The notes beneath the pieces were generated by a model. That model saw only the letters and a program-made list of their open reading frames with translations. It was not told the DNA's origin and ran no database searches. From Capitulum mitella (lineage: Eukaryota; Arthropoda; Thecostraca; Pollicipedomorpha; Pollicipedidae), in assembly GCA_030062745.1 (NCBI GenBank), contig CP099844.1:4431481-4495480 (forward strand): DNA of 64,000 nt. Direction: 5' to 3'. Of the stretch, positions 13,131 through 24,634 are shown piece after piece (position 1 is the stretch's first letter; each line of letters begins with the position of its first letter). The position numbers and the translations under genes were made by a program.

Positions 13131-15058
13131 CACGTTAAATCGCACAAGAACTGACCCGACCCATTTCGATTTTGGTGAAATTTGGTACCATCATACTACC
13201 TATCCAAAGTTGGCTACCCATGATTTTTTATCGCTGGTTGACCTCTAAAGTCAAAGTTACAGGTCATGAAAGGTTATCGATTTTTACAGACATTGCATGA
13301 TTCAAACGCCCATAACTCGGTACTGTCATCGACCAGCGCCATTCGAAAGAGAAATGTTTCAGCCTTCATACGTAAGTTCATTTTTGTCGCTGACCTTGGG
13401 ATAATCTTTGACTTGACTAGCTTACACGGAACACCTTCGGTTTTAACCATGTTTGCCCAAAGTGATCTGTGCGAAAATGTAGCAGAGTATGTCTCTAAGC
13501 ATCTTCTATAAGCGCGGCAAAAAAAACATTTCTGGGCAAACTGAAACTTTCTCAGGTGCCTTGACTAAAGTGCTGCCAAGTGGCGCTTGAAAAATATGAC
13601 ATGGGACAATTTGACAATTATGAGCTGATTACATGTTTTTTTTTCTGTCCGATTGCTCTACAGTTTCATGTGCACAGTGTCTTGCGTGCCTGCTACACAT
13701 CAGCTTAGTTTTAAATTGCCTGACCAGAAAGGCCAAAGGTCATGACACCCCGCCACCAGTTCACTCCCGCCATCCAGATCTGACATACCTGTTGTTCACA
13801 TTTCCACGAATGTGGGCTATCCGCCCTAAAGCCAAGTGAGACAATCCTAACCGTGTATCGGGACCTTTGAAAGGTAAACCGAACCGCTGACGTCGGTTGA
13901 CCTTGGATTGTCTGTTGTGACCTAGGATCATTTGTAGATTTTTGTCGCTGATTTCGAATTTCGTATCCAATTTGCATGCTTCGAGTCATTTATATTCAAT
14001 ACATGTCCTGGATAAAATCAGCTCCCTGATTTTTTGTACGTATCTCAGTCAACACTTCTATCAGCTTCTATACGAAGCTGTCATTTCATTTGTACCTATT
14101 GGAACATTCACGGGACGACGTTATGAAAAAATCAACTCAGCCCTCTAACTCACATTGAATCTACGATACGATCAAACTTCGATACGCCAACAAAATGTGT
14201 TAAATTCGGAACCAGTGTCCTAGAAAAGCTATGAATGGTCCGTGGCCAACACGTTATCCAGGGCTGATGGAGGTCATTGACCCCGTTTGACCTTTAAAAG
14301 GTCCCGATGCACGACTAAGATTGTCCCAGTTGTCTTAAAAGACTAAGAACACCCGGTAGACTCACTTCCATAAAATATGAAAAACGGGTATGTCCGATCT
14401 GGATGGCAGAGGTCGGTTGGTGGTGGGGTGTCACTGCCTTTGACTTCTCTAGTCGAGCAATTTAAAACTAAGTAGATGTGTACCATGCACGCAGAACATT
14501 GTACACACCAAATTACAGAACAATGGGACAAACGGAAAGCATGAAATCAAGCAATATTTGTCAAATAGCCTCAAGGCATATTTCTCAAGCGCTACTTAAC
14601 ACAACTGAAGTCAAGATATGCGAAGAAATAATAATTTCGCCCAGGAACATTTTCTTGTGGCGTTTATTGCAGATACTTGGAGACTTACTGTGCTACATTT
14701 TCGCGAAGATCACGACGAACAAACATGGTTAAAACCAAACATGTTTCAAGTGACCTAGTTAGGTCATAGGTCATTCCAGCGTCACCTAAAAAAGCGGATT
14801 TTATATGAAAGATGAAACATTTGCCCTTCGAATGGCGCTGATCGCACCTTCCTGTGACAACCTGTCACCGAGTTATGGGCATTTGAATCACGCAATGTCT
14901 AAAAATCGGTGACCTTTCATGATCTGTAACTTTGACCTCAGAGGTCACCCAGGGCTAAAAAAAATTGCGGTTCGCCAGTTTTTGAGGCAGTATGTGATGA
15001 TACCAAATTTCATCAAAATCGAAAGAATGCGGGTGAATTCTTGTGCGATTTTACGTGA
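13131..15058. repeat. Large diverged inverted repeat (arms about 750 bp, spacer about 400 bp)
   Basis: The left arm, 13131-13880, reads along its whole length as the reverse complement of the right arm, 14284-15058. Shared landmarks include GAAATTTGGTA, the GTCAAAGTTACAG block, CCATAACTCGGTA, CAGCGCCATTCGAA, TTTTAACCATGTTTG, TTAGTTTTAAATTGC and GCCATCCAGATC. Small indels and many substitutions separate the arms. The spacer, 13881-14283, is unrelated AT-rich sequence. It is either a foldback element or two opposed copies of one dispersed repeat. Small ORFs within it are not conserved between the arms. Confidence 0.85.
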
Positions 15059-16849
15059 AATGGCCCATATGTGCCACTTTCTTCAGATATGTAGATGCCA
15101 TCGCAACAAAACTTTGTCGAAGCGTAGTCGGTATGATGGATTTACATGTCGGAAAGTCGGGCTGGTTTAGGTGAAATCAGTCGATGTCAACCCAGGTCAT
15201 GTCTGAAGATGCGCAATGTATGAAAATGGAACGTATCACAGTTCGGTGGCCGGGTGGAAAGACCGTCTTTCCAGTACCTGACCTCACCTAGGTCGCTTGT
15301 GGTTGCGGATAAGTACACATATTCCACTGTTACAAATTTCGTTGGTGTCGGACGAATAGATCTGAAGGAAAAGGTAAAATGCCTCACTTTGATCATTTCA
15401 GATATTTGTTGGCCCCGATAAACTTGACCTAAGCTACATGTGCGTAAGGAAAGCAACTTTATTACCTTGGTTAATAACAATAGTTTATATTGAATAAAAG
15501 CAGCTCCCCACAAACTTAACTAGCCATGTACTCGGCAGCAGCTGTTCCATACGTATCACAGTGTCCGTGTTACGGCCGACACCCGTACGGCCGTCCGCCG
15601 CGGACGATGAATCACTCTTGCGACCGCTACCCGACTTCGCCGAACTGTAGCGTATAAGTCTGTAACTGTAGAAACAAGTCACGGACCACCGATTATAAAA
15701 TTTCAACGTCGGCATGTTTGTCAGGAATCCAGTAGAAGATATGCCAGGTTCCAGCTCTCTAACTTAATCATTATGAATGATGCGTGAAAAAAGGGCGGAG
15801 GGGCGAACAATCCATGTTCCCTCATCTTCCCACCAGCGCGTGAGACAAAAGCTACCTTTAGACAATGTCACATTGGACCCGATCGAAACCAGAATCTTTG
15901 ACATGACTCCTTTGCGATCATCTGCCATGCCATTGTGTATTACAGAAGGCTGAAAAAGATATCATGTTGCCAAGGGACTAATTTACACTCGCTTTTTTGT
16001 TGTCGTTGCTGCATTGCTCAATCATGTCAGGTTTGTAAATGGCTGGAGGATCTTACAATACTGCTAACAATTGTTTACTGTACTGTCTGAGTCTAACGTA
16101 GTCCCTGTGCTGTCTGCTTGTTTGCTATTTGTTTATTGGGGTTTTGGGGCGCACCGGCTCCATGACCATATGACGTCCATAACATATTTAAGAGGTGGCG
16201 TCAGTAAAAGCAACAGCGGTTAACATAATCAAAGAAATATATGAAGGAACCGTGCCAAAAGAGATATATAGCAACGTGAAAATAATGCATGCGCAGAAGA
16301 AAACAGAAGCGACTACTGACGTCCACATACGGCAGGCAAACCGATGTACGACAGGAACCAAAACAGCTGTTCCGTCTGCCGTCTCTCTAAAACGAGACTC
16401 GTCCCCCAGCAATTCCTGAATTGTGGGAGGTGGCGCATTCTGGTCCGAGCGATGAACCGCTCCGCCACTAAGCCCTGACAGGAGGTCAACACGTGATGCA
16501 CGGTGAACGGCTCCGCCTGTGCTGTCGAAGGTCAAACGGCGGATGCCGGAAAAGAAACGTTCTCCCTGTTTTCTGCCACAGGCGCACCGGGGAGGGATTG
16601 GACCAGGAGGTCTGGGCCCCTCCCTTGGCACAGAGGAGGTCCGTCCGTGTGTGCCGCGAAGGGGCCGCGGATTCGAGCTGGAGAGCATCCCACTGCGCTG
16701 CGCGGGAAGGGTTTTCTGACTGCTCCGCGCGGCACCGCTTCCAGGGGCAGGGGAGGGGCAGGGGACGCCTTCCACTAAGAATCTTATTCCTAGCTGTGGC
16801 TACTTTAGGGGCTATGCTGGCAAACGCAGAAGGCTCCTGGCCTGGGTTC
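15059..16849. other. Non-coding stretch with a quadruplex motif
   Basis: No gene was recognised. A 195-codon minus-strand frame at 16188-16775 begins with a non-ATG codon; its distal part would be hydrophobic but matches nothing I know. 16744-16764 holds four G4 runs with loops of 2, 1 and 2. The 15540-15660 patch is CpG-rich. Confidence 0.5.
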
Positions 16850-17150
16850 CGACCTGTTAAAGGGTCTCTGTTAGCCTGTAAAGGGGTCCTGCGTCGTCCT
16901 GCAGATGGCTCCCTGCCGGCCTGTAGAGGGACCCTATAAAGGGTTCCATGTTGGCTTGCAAAGGGCTCCTTGTCGGGTCCAGAGGACCCGTGCTGGCCTG
17001 AAAGAAGCCCACCTTCGTACCTGTAGATGGGCCTCCTACCAGCGTTTTTGGCCTGTAAAGGAAGGGGCCGTGCAAGCCTGCAATGGACCTGCCTTCGGGT
17101 TTTTAGATGGCGCCCTGCCTGGTTCTTGAGGGGTCCCTGCTGCTGGCCAG
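16850..17150 (+). repeat. Degenerate minisatellite, GGCCTGTAAAGGGTCCCTG-type unit
   Basis: About eleven diverged units of 20-40 bp follow each other, each built on a core like GCCTGTAAAGGG plus CTCCCTGC. Unit starts lie near 16851, 16874, 16898, 16919, 16952, 16994, 17020, 17050, 17075 and 17098. A few similar units recur at 20513-20580, just after the piggyBac-like fragment. ORFs here simply read the repeat. Confidence 0.7.
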
Positions 17151-17259
17151 TACAGAAGTCAACACAGGATGCCGAAGGCCTAGCCCCTACCTTAGGAAAA
17201 TCCTGGGTTCAACGCTGCTTTTAGCCTGCCGCACATCCAAACAGCACTAACGTTTACCC

Positions 17260-17705
17260 AGACCCCGTGTGTGGCCGTCCTCACTCAACCCACCACCTTC
17301 CGCGTGCCTGCCGTTCTTATCGCGCGCCAGGCGCCGCCCCTGGTCCAAACAGACGCGGCGGCGCGTCCAGAATAGGCCCGCCCGTCCGCGGCGGTCGGTG
17401 AGGGTAAACACCCGCCGCGGTCGCGGCCGCTGCCGCAGCGCTGACACACACGGCCACAGAGTGGCCCAAATGGCCGGACCGCCGGCCGTCCCGGCTCGGG
17501 GCCGTATTTATTGACTGACAGCGGCCGCCGCGCCGAACGCGTCACGTTCCAACCTGCAGGCCTGTTGACGACGCGAACCACTCTCGCCGGCGATGTCAGC
17601 GAGCAGGGACGGCGTGGTCTGCCGGCGGCAGCTCATGACCGCTCTGGACAGGCACGGCAGCCCGGGCCGAAGCGGGGACGGACAAATGACCCCCCCCCCC
17701 CCGCT
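17260..17705. other. CpG island-like tract without a recognised gene
   Basis: Strongly GC-rich, with GCGGCCGC-type words and a C12 run at 17691-17702. The overlapping frames on both strands are composition artefacts. Confidence 0.45.
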
Positions 17706-19440
17706 GAGTAGACGTAACAGAGTTCACTTCGTGGTTCTTGAGTTCCCTCGATCTCAAAGTGGCCAGATTTCAATGGTCTGTAAATTTCTCTAAATTCTGT
17801 AGCTTTTCATTTTTTTTTTTTACTGAAGGCTTCATAGGATTGCCAAATTCCTTAGCTCTAGTTCTCAGAGTCATCGTTGCAGGAAATCAAAGACGTCAGA
17901 AACCCCATTAACTTGTATCAATGATATGAAGCGATACTTCCAATTCTAACCTTAAAGATGGCAAATACCAACAGAAACTCCTGAGCTCCTGCTTCACCCT
18001 TACACCAGCCAATCCTGCCCGCACTTTCTCACGGCCATTCAATGGTTAAAGCCTAATGTTTCCAGAATACTCAGATAGCAAAACGCCTCCTGATTGGTTG
18101 GGTGTACCAGTACGCCACCTGATTGGGTGGTGTACTTCCTGTCACACCACCCTATTTCATCATTCCCATTTATTGGCACGGTATCCTCTTGAGACCCCGC
18201 GTAGTCTACATTATGCATAACTCCTGTAACCATTGGAATGGATTGCTCTCACTTAAATGCATAAATCCCGATCTCTCTGATCTTTGGCATTCGCTGTCAT
18301 TTCATGTCGAAGCACGAGGGGTTTAGCCATCGAATCTGCCGCCAGGGAGGCCCCTCTTGCAGCAGCAGGGTTACACAACGCGCACGGCAGTGTAAGTGTG
18401 GTACATTGTTGGTTGATAACCTTTTTTCATTACTTGGAACACGTGGGTGTCCCAAGAAATGAAAAAAGCGAATGTTTTCACTTGTGAGAAGGATCTAGCA
18501 TGTGGTTTAGGGCGATGTTGTTAAAAAAAAATGTGTCATAGTAACTGAGAAGATACCCGACCACTTTTGTGTGTCCAATAGCAACTTTCGGTCTAGCCTA
18601 AAACATCAATAGGCGTGTTTTTTTCAATTAGCAGATATTTCCCTTCTGATATTTTGGGATATGTTCCAACGGTCCATGCAATACTTGGATTCAGGGTTGC
18701 CGATTTCTGTTAATGATTGGGAGGGCCGAACCGAGGGTCCGACAACCTAATCTCCCCAAATGTGGGTTTCACAACGGATTTAGCCCAGTTTATTTTGATC
18801 AACGGAAATTTATGTTTTTTGTTGTCATTTATCACGTAAAAAGTCATATATATGTATATGTTTGTAAATAGAAGATAAAAATATATATAGATACATCACA
18901 TTTTGCTTTATTCAGTACTTTCTGCCTGTCTCTTATTTATTGCGGCCGTTCTTTTCTTTATTATTACCCATTTCCCATCAAACAGGCAAAAATTATTGGG
19001 GGGCCCAAAACCAACATTGGAGGGGCTCAAACCAACATTAGGGGGCCAAAAGAATACAAATCAATCACCCCTGCTTGGCTTGCTCAATTTAAAGGTAAAA
19101 TGGGCACTCTGTAGGTGAATCACGCAATGACATACATTTAGGTCTTCGGCTTCACTGACATTGTACAGTATAGTTTACAGTCAGGTAACGAGGGAGGCCC
19201 GTAAATCTAGATCATAATACACAAAGGGATTAAATTCTTATAATACCCGTCGTCCTTCATTGAAATTCTTGGCATTTCCTCCAGAATTCCTAAACATGTT
19301 TATCTATGAAAATCCGCTTCCACCTGGGTGCCCCACTCCTGGGGATATCTCGGCGTATCTAAAGGTGGCCCTTAGCTCTGCCGCTGACCTGAACGAACCT
19401 GTCTGACGGAAATGATGAGTCATTTTAACTTTCCCAAAAG
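17706..19440. other. Non-coding stretch, nothing recognised
   Basis: AT-leaning intergenic sequence. Around 18990-19045 there is a short G-rich series (GGGGGGCCCAAAACCAACATT and two shorter copies), a small local repeat. No gene seen. Confidence 0.5.
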
Positions 19441-20510
19441 ATGTGGAAAACGAAAGCTCGGGCAACAACAGCAGACCGGAGGCAGAACCACGTCCCAGGG
19501 GACCAAGTGATGTTGCCGGACCGGCTAGCAACGAACGGCAGTCTTACTTCACGAACCAAGGCGACTTCGGTTCTGGAGTGGGTCGCCCTCACGACCAACA
19601 TCCCATCCCCACAGAATGAACATATACCCCTCACCCGGCCAGTACCTCAGCCAGTTCGTTTTGCAAGAGCTTTTCAGGGCAAAGCGTTGTCTTGAAAAGC
19701 TCTTCTAAAACAAACTGACCATGGCCAAAATGACCATGGTCACCAAACCGAAAGTGCATCAAGTCGCCAGGTCAGGCCAAAATCTGCTACTGACGGCAGA
19801 CGAACGCCGAAAGTTCTTCGACATCAGCTTCTTGATGTCGGTCCTCAGATACCCCTGCCCGCAGCTTGAAAGGGTGCAGGCAGGGGTATCTGAGGACAAT
19901 GCGCGGGGAACTAGGGCTGCGGCGATTGCTGACGCCATTCTCAGAGACCACTACTTCCAGATCCGGACGGAGATCAAGGTTGTGAGTGATGTCGAAGAGT
20001 ACGAAGAGCAAAGGAGCGAGATCGCTTGTGGAAAGCGAGATGACTGATGGACTTATTATGGATTTTGCGGTTTACTGGGACCGTTGACTTATGAAAAGAG
20101 GCGACAAGGAATGGAAACGGTAACACCCTTGGAAAGCCAGCCGTCCCGCGTCCTCACTAAGGAACTCATCCCTGTCGCAAGGGCCTTCTTTGATCGCTAT
20201 TTTACAACTCCGCGTCTTCTTCTTCAAACACTGAAGCAGGGTGAGTTGGAGGGAACAGGCATCAAGAACAACATGGCGCCCAAAATCTTCGGCGTTCGAG
20301 CGGAGATTGTTGCCAGGAAATGGCCCGCGGTACCAATCAAACTCAGACCAGAGGTGACGGCAAGGACAGGCGCACCCGGGAGGGGAGGGGGACTTAGGGG
20401 CTGGAGCCGCTCCCGTCAGCACGGAGGAGGTCCCCTCCAGGCCCAAAGCTGGGACCTCATTTCCGTGGGACGCTCTTTTCGCCGTTGCGTTGTTTTGCAT
20501 ATGGTGTGAT
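19441..20510 (+). pseudogene. Decayed piggyBac-like transposase fragment
   Basis: An ATG-started ORF (19721-20047) contains a segment like the piggyBac N-terminal domain (LLLTADERRKFFDISFLM, then ILRDHYFQIRTEIKVV). A second frame at 20084-20370 contains FFDRYFTTPRLLLQTLKQG followed by GTGIKN, which resembles the conserved D-x-YFTS...ATGTxRxNR block of the catalytic core. The order is right but the frames are shifted, and much of the catalytic domain is missing. The N-terminal part is interrupted by inverted repeats (see 19650-19897). The reading rests on motif resemblance only; a domesticated but frameshifted relative is the alternative. Confidence 0.5.
19650..19897. repeat. Cluster of inverted repeats inside the piggyBac-like fragment
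   Basis: Three stem-loops follow one another. A roughly 25-bp imperfect arm at about 19651-19677 pairs with one at about 19692-19720. GACCATGG pairs with CCATGGTC near 19717-19741. A perfect 19-bp arm, GTCCTCAGATACCCCTGCC (19841-19859), pairs with its complement at 19879-19897. A small GACATCA/TGATGTC hairpin sits just before the last one. Confidence 0.8.
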
Positions 20511-20740
20511 TCGGAACCCTCGGTGACCTACAAGGGACCCGTCTGAGCTGTGAAGGAGGTCTCCGCGAGCCTGTAAACAGTATGAGCCTGCTCTAGATGC
20601 CATCATATCCGATAACATCCAATGTTGTGTGACATTCTATAACAAACTAAAACTGTTGCCCATCAAGGCATTTGAAAACGAACAGTTTTCATTTGATTTT
20701 TCTCCTCCGGGGATGCGTTTTTTTAGCTGTGTTCTTCTAA

Positions 20741-20742
<2 letters not shown>

Positions 20743-20786
<44 letters not shown>

Positions 20787-20808
20787 GCACTAATATAACA
20801 TATATATA

Positions 20809-20853
<45 letters not shown>

Positions 20854-20863
20854 TATGCACTAT

Positions 20864-20930
<67 letters not shown>
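20743..20930. repeat. Compound (TA)n microsatellite
   Basis: Long TA blocks are interrupted by TAATGCAC and TATGCACTAT. This is the insertion site of the adjacent hAT element; the tract resumes at 24621-24634. Confidence 0.95.
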
Positions 20931-20934
<4 letters not shown>

Positions 20935-22924
20935 GGTGGGCATCGTTACTAAAAAATGTAACTTCGTTACTCGTTACTCCGTTACTAAAAAAAAACAGTC
21001 CGTTACTCGTTACTCCGTTACTCTGCCTTAAAAAGTAACGGAAGTTACCGTTACTCCGTTATTCCGTTACTTTTTTAAATGCAGTGAAAACCAAGCGAAC
21101 GCGGGTTTTAAGTCTTTTATGCTGCTTTGTGGTTGTAAAACGCATTCCATATACAAAGGGAAGAAACAAAAAGCGCTTACCCAAAACACTCCACTAGCTG
21201 CCCACTGCCCTCACCAGCCGTTGTGGAGTCGGCGGCGCCGGGACAACAGCCGCGGCGGGTATTCTACCACTGTGTTAACCACAATGTTCAAACCAACGAA
21301 TTCCTGTTCACTGCCCGCGGCGCCGACGGAGCGGGAACAACCGGCGCTGGAGCGGACGCATGCAAAATGCGACGAACAGCGGACATCTATCGACTGGGTT
21401 TGATCAACAATGCCTCTCGAAGTATCCGCCCTGAACATAATGGTCTCCGTTCAGAGCTCGTTTCGGTCTCGCGAACTTCTTGTTTTGTTTTGAAATTGTG
21501 TGTATTAGTTTGTGTACGAGCGCGTGCGTGCAGGTAAGATTCCTGATACCCCTGACGTTTTTTTAATACCAAACGACGAAGGACTCAAAAAAACATGACT
21601 GATATGGATTTTATTATTGTGAAATAAAAGACTAAAAAAAGGTACTTTAGTACCTCTTCAGCACCCTTGAAAAGACAAATTAGCTATAAAAACATGCTCA
21701 TAAGTAAGATGCAACGGAGGATGTTAGCCGTTCACAAGTGGAACATTTTGGAACGATGACGAGACCTGACCTGACCCCTGTGAAAGGCCAAAATTGATAT
21801 CAATGAACTCGCTATTGTCTTACGGTTCAGTATATGTCGCTTAAGTTCAGCTTTTCAGGGACAAGGTATTGTGTCTATTTACCTAATTCCAAGGACGTGT
21901 TTTGACCTTTCATGGCGTCTGGTGGCCTCAAAATTGACCTGAGGTCAAAACTCTTGAATGTTTTCGTCTCGGTTTGACAAAACCTTTCCGCCGGTGTTTT
22001 CCTTTTTTCCGTGCGATATATGGGAGCCGAGATCCTGGGAGGTGCGGAAATCCGCGTTCCCCCTCCGGCCGGGCAAAGGGCATTCTGAGCCCGGCCGGAA
22101 ACGGGTTAAAAACACTTCATTTAACCCTATTCCCTGTCGGGGGGGGGGCAGATTCTGCTACCCGTGTCTTTTTGCTTGTCGCTCCCACACTGTTTGCCGC
22201 AGCGCCACAAGATTTTCTGGCATTTCATGGAATTGATACACACGTGTTTTGTCAACATTAAAAAAAAAATCGGTCCCGCAGAGGCGGTTCCAAGCCCCCG
22301 TTTTCGGCGGTAATGTGCTGTGCGTGAAGCTGCAAAGTTGTGCGGTTCACTATCGTGACATTCTGAGTAGAAATAAAGATCACTGACTCATTTATATAGT
22401 CATACACATCCTAAACAATGCGTATGCACACACATTTTCAGGCGAACGCACACCCAGGTACTGAAAAAATGGGGGAGCACACTATTGTGCTTATGGTGCC
22501 CTCCCAATTTTGTTTACCTGGATCCACCTCTGCGCTACATATAAACTTAAACTGGCTTGCTAGTTGTACATCTGATGTTTATATCACCCAAAACAAACAA
22601 AAACAAAGGAAATTTCTTATTTCAAAAATCACCCTTCTTGCCCTCCCTGGAACTGCCTATGGTTTTCTATTTTAAATTTCAGCTTTCGGTATATAAAAGA
22701 CTTGGACATTCCAAGCTGAACCGTGTTATTCCCATGAAAATTGGTTGGTAAACACGGCCGCAGTGACCTTTCAAAAATCCCGAAATTTTGGGGTTTGTTT
22801 GCCCCCACGCCCTATTTTTGCAATTTTTTAATTTTTGGGGTCCGGAATTGGAGATCTCGTTGAAACATATTAAATGGCATTCATCCCATCAACATTGGAC
22901 GAATGCATCTCGAGATCTCTGGAA

Positions 22925-23493
22925 GGGCGGGGAGGGGAGGGGGCAGAATTGGTAATCTTCACCTTTCGGCCAATGCATATTTTTCGAAGGTGCAAAAGTG
23001 GCAACGGCTCATATCATGTTTGAGTTTGGGTCCTCACTTCTGCGTCTACAAAAAATCATGTGTCAGCCGAAAGGTGTTTCGGCCAGTTGATATTTTTTTC
23101 GAGAACGCAGGAGTGGTAACTCGAATCGCATGGACAATGTACCCTGTCCTCCAAGTTAAAAATGATTTAACCTAACCTAACCTAAAACCTACTGTATGGT
23201 TGCAGGGATTGCCCTAGATGGGCATGTAAAACTAATTTTTTGTTAGGTTCAATTTGCCTGTTTTTTGGTTTGGTTAGCTCGTATAGGCTGAAGACAAACA
23301 TGTGTCAACTGAATCAAAATTCAAGAGTTACCTAACCAAGTCAGTTTACACATCCAGTAGGGGCCAGTGCTTAGAAAAATACCTGAATGGGCTAAATTGT
23401 TAACACAACTTGTGTTGCCACTTCCGCGTCTCCAAAAATTACGCGTAAGCGTCGGCCGAAAGGTAGATTACCGCAGATCTGCCCCCCCCCCCC
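22925..23493. mobile_element. Nested palindromic (foldback/MITE-like) element inside the hAT copy
   Basis: Four related arms alternate in orientation. Arm A is 22939-23013 (GGTAATCTTCACCTTTCGGCC, then AAAGTGGCAACG). An inverted partner is at 23034-23074, another A-type arm at 23077-23120, and an inverted partner at 23412-23492 ending in GGCCGAAAGGTAGATTACC. The outer pair aligns over roughly 80 bp. A CCTAA run at 23169-23185 lies in the second unit. No ORF of interest is inside. Confidence 0.65.
23169..23185 (-). repeat. Short CCTAA (TTAGG telomere-type) run
   Basis: This is three and a half copies of CCTAA, the complement of the arthropod telomere repeat TTAGG. It is very short and interstitial, and could equally be a small microsatellite. 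Confidence 0.5.
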
Positions 23494-23592
23494 TGGGTAA
23501 TGTGAATCTCACTGCTTGCAGAGAATATGGTTAAGGCAAATAGTCCAAGCAATAGTCGACAAGCTTCATAATTATGCTTCACTACTGACAAC

Positions 23593-23892
23593 TTATTGTG
23601 CACATTCTGTTCTCATCTGGAAATACCGTAAATAATGCTTCCTCTTGATATGTGCCTTTAGGTTTGAAAGGCTACTCTTGTGACCCTTGATTATAACCTT
23701 TTTCGGTCGGCACAGGACATACGTAAAAATGACGTTTCTCCCCTCCTCCTTAAACTGAAAGTACGTTTCTAGATGTGGCCATGGGTGACCCAGACCGGGC
23801 TCGTCCTCTGCCTCCGAAGCTGAGGCACCGTCGGACTCGGAGTCAAGTTTTTCGACCTCCAGTGGCGGCGTAAAGACGCCTTGATGGGACAT
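23593..23892 (-). pseudogene. BED-type zinc-finger N-terminus of a hAT transposase, truncated
   Basis: This 99-residue frame starts at a true ATG (23892). An acidic leader precedes HPWPHLETYFQF and, after a short stretch, VLCRPKK and KGHKSSLSNLKAHIKRKH. That matches the aromatic residues and the C-x2-C...H-x-H/C layout of BED fingers. The first zinc-binding cysteine appears to be replaced by tyrosine (YVLC). The frame stops shortly after the finger, and no dimerisation or catalytic hAT domain follows. It lies inside the hAT element and is most simply its decayed transposase. Confidence 0.75.
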
Positions 23893-24634
23893 TTTAGTGT
23901 CAGGTAGTTAAAATTTCAGGCCAGTCAAGAATCAATCACCACTCCATCACCCCATGGCCATCACAGATCCAAGGCCATGGCGGCAGTAATCATGGGCTCA
24001 ACAGCCTTGAGTGATCTTGGCGGGGAACCGTGTGGCGGTGGTAATAATCCGTGACTAACTTGAGACAACATTGAAAACTGCCGTCAGCTGGCTGTTCCAG
24101 TATAAATGACAATAACTTTGGTATCTCTTAGCTTGAAAAATGACGACTGGTTAATTTATCATTTTAAGTCATATCAAACTTACGCATAATTCAATACTTT
24201 TGTCCCAAAAGAGACCAAAGTCAGCTGGCCTTTATACTGAACCATTGCCGCCAGCTTGCCGTCAACGTTTATCACCTGACGAATATTGTCAACAAGTCGA
24301 CTCCGCGATTGTCAGCTGAGTGCGCGCCCAGCCGCGCTTGTATCGCCACACGCTATTGGGTGTTGGCTATTCAAGTAGCCAATGGCGTGTGCCGATGCAA
24401 ATAAAGCCGGGCGGTGTCTGTAAGGAGTTTAAAAAGTAACGGAGTAACAGAGTAACGGAGTAACGGACCAAAAAGTAACGGAGTAACGGACCACAAAAGT
24501 AACTTCCGTTACTCAGTCCGTTACAGTAAAATAAAAGTAACGGGTCCGTTACTCCGTTACTCAAAAGAGCAACTTCGTTAGTAACGGAGTAACGGAGTAA
24601 CGGACCAGTGCCCACCTATGTATATATATATATA

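Larger units (their letters stand above)
20931..24620 (-). mobile_element. hAT-type DNA transposon inserted in a TA microsatellite
   Basis: The ends are perfect 12-bp terminal inverted repeats, CATAGGTGGGCA at 20931-20942 and TGCCCACCTATG at 24609-24620. They resemble hAT ends (CAGnGGTGGGCA). Both sides are flanked by TATATATA (20923-20930 and 24621-24628), consistent with the 8-bp hAT target duplication, although the microsatellite makes this ambiguous. Subterminal arrays of GTAACGGA/GTTACTCC-type repeats occupy about 20945-21075 and 24430-24605. The only coding remnant is a BED-finger N-terminus on the minus strand at 23593-23892. A nested palindromic element lies at 22925-23493. The catalytic region is absent, so the copy is non-autonomous. 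Confidence 0.8.

Noticed and set aside
16188-16775. A 195-codon minus-strand frame with hydrophobic stretches
   Set aside because: It starts at a non-ATG codon, crosses a G4-rich repeat-like tract, matches no known family, and overlaps equally long frames on the other strand.
20816-20930. ORFs of alternating Ile and Tyr
   Set aside because: Pure translation of the TA microsatellite.
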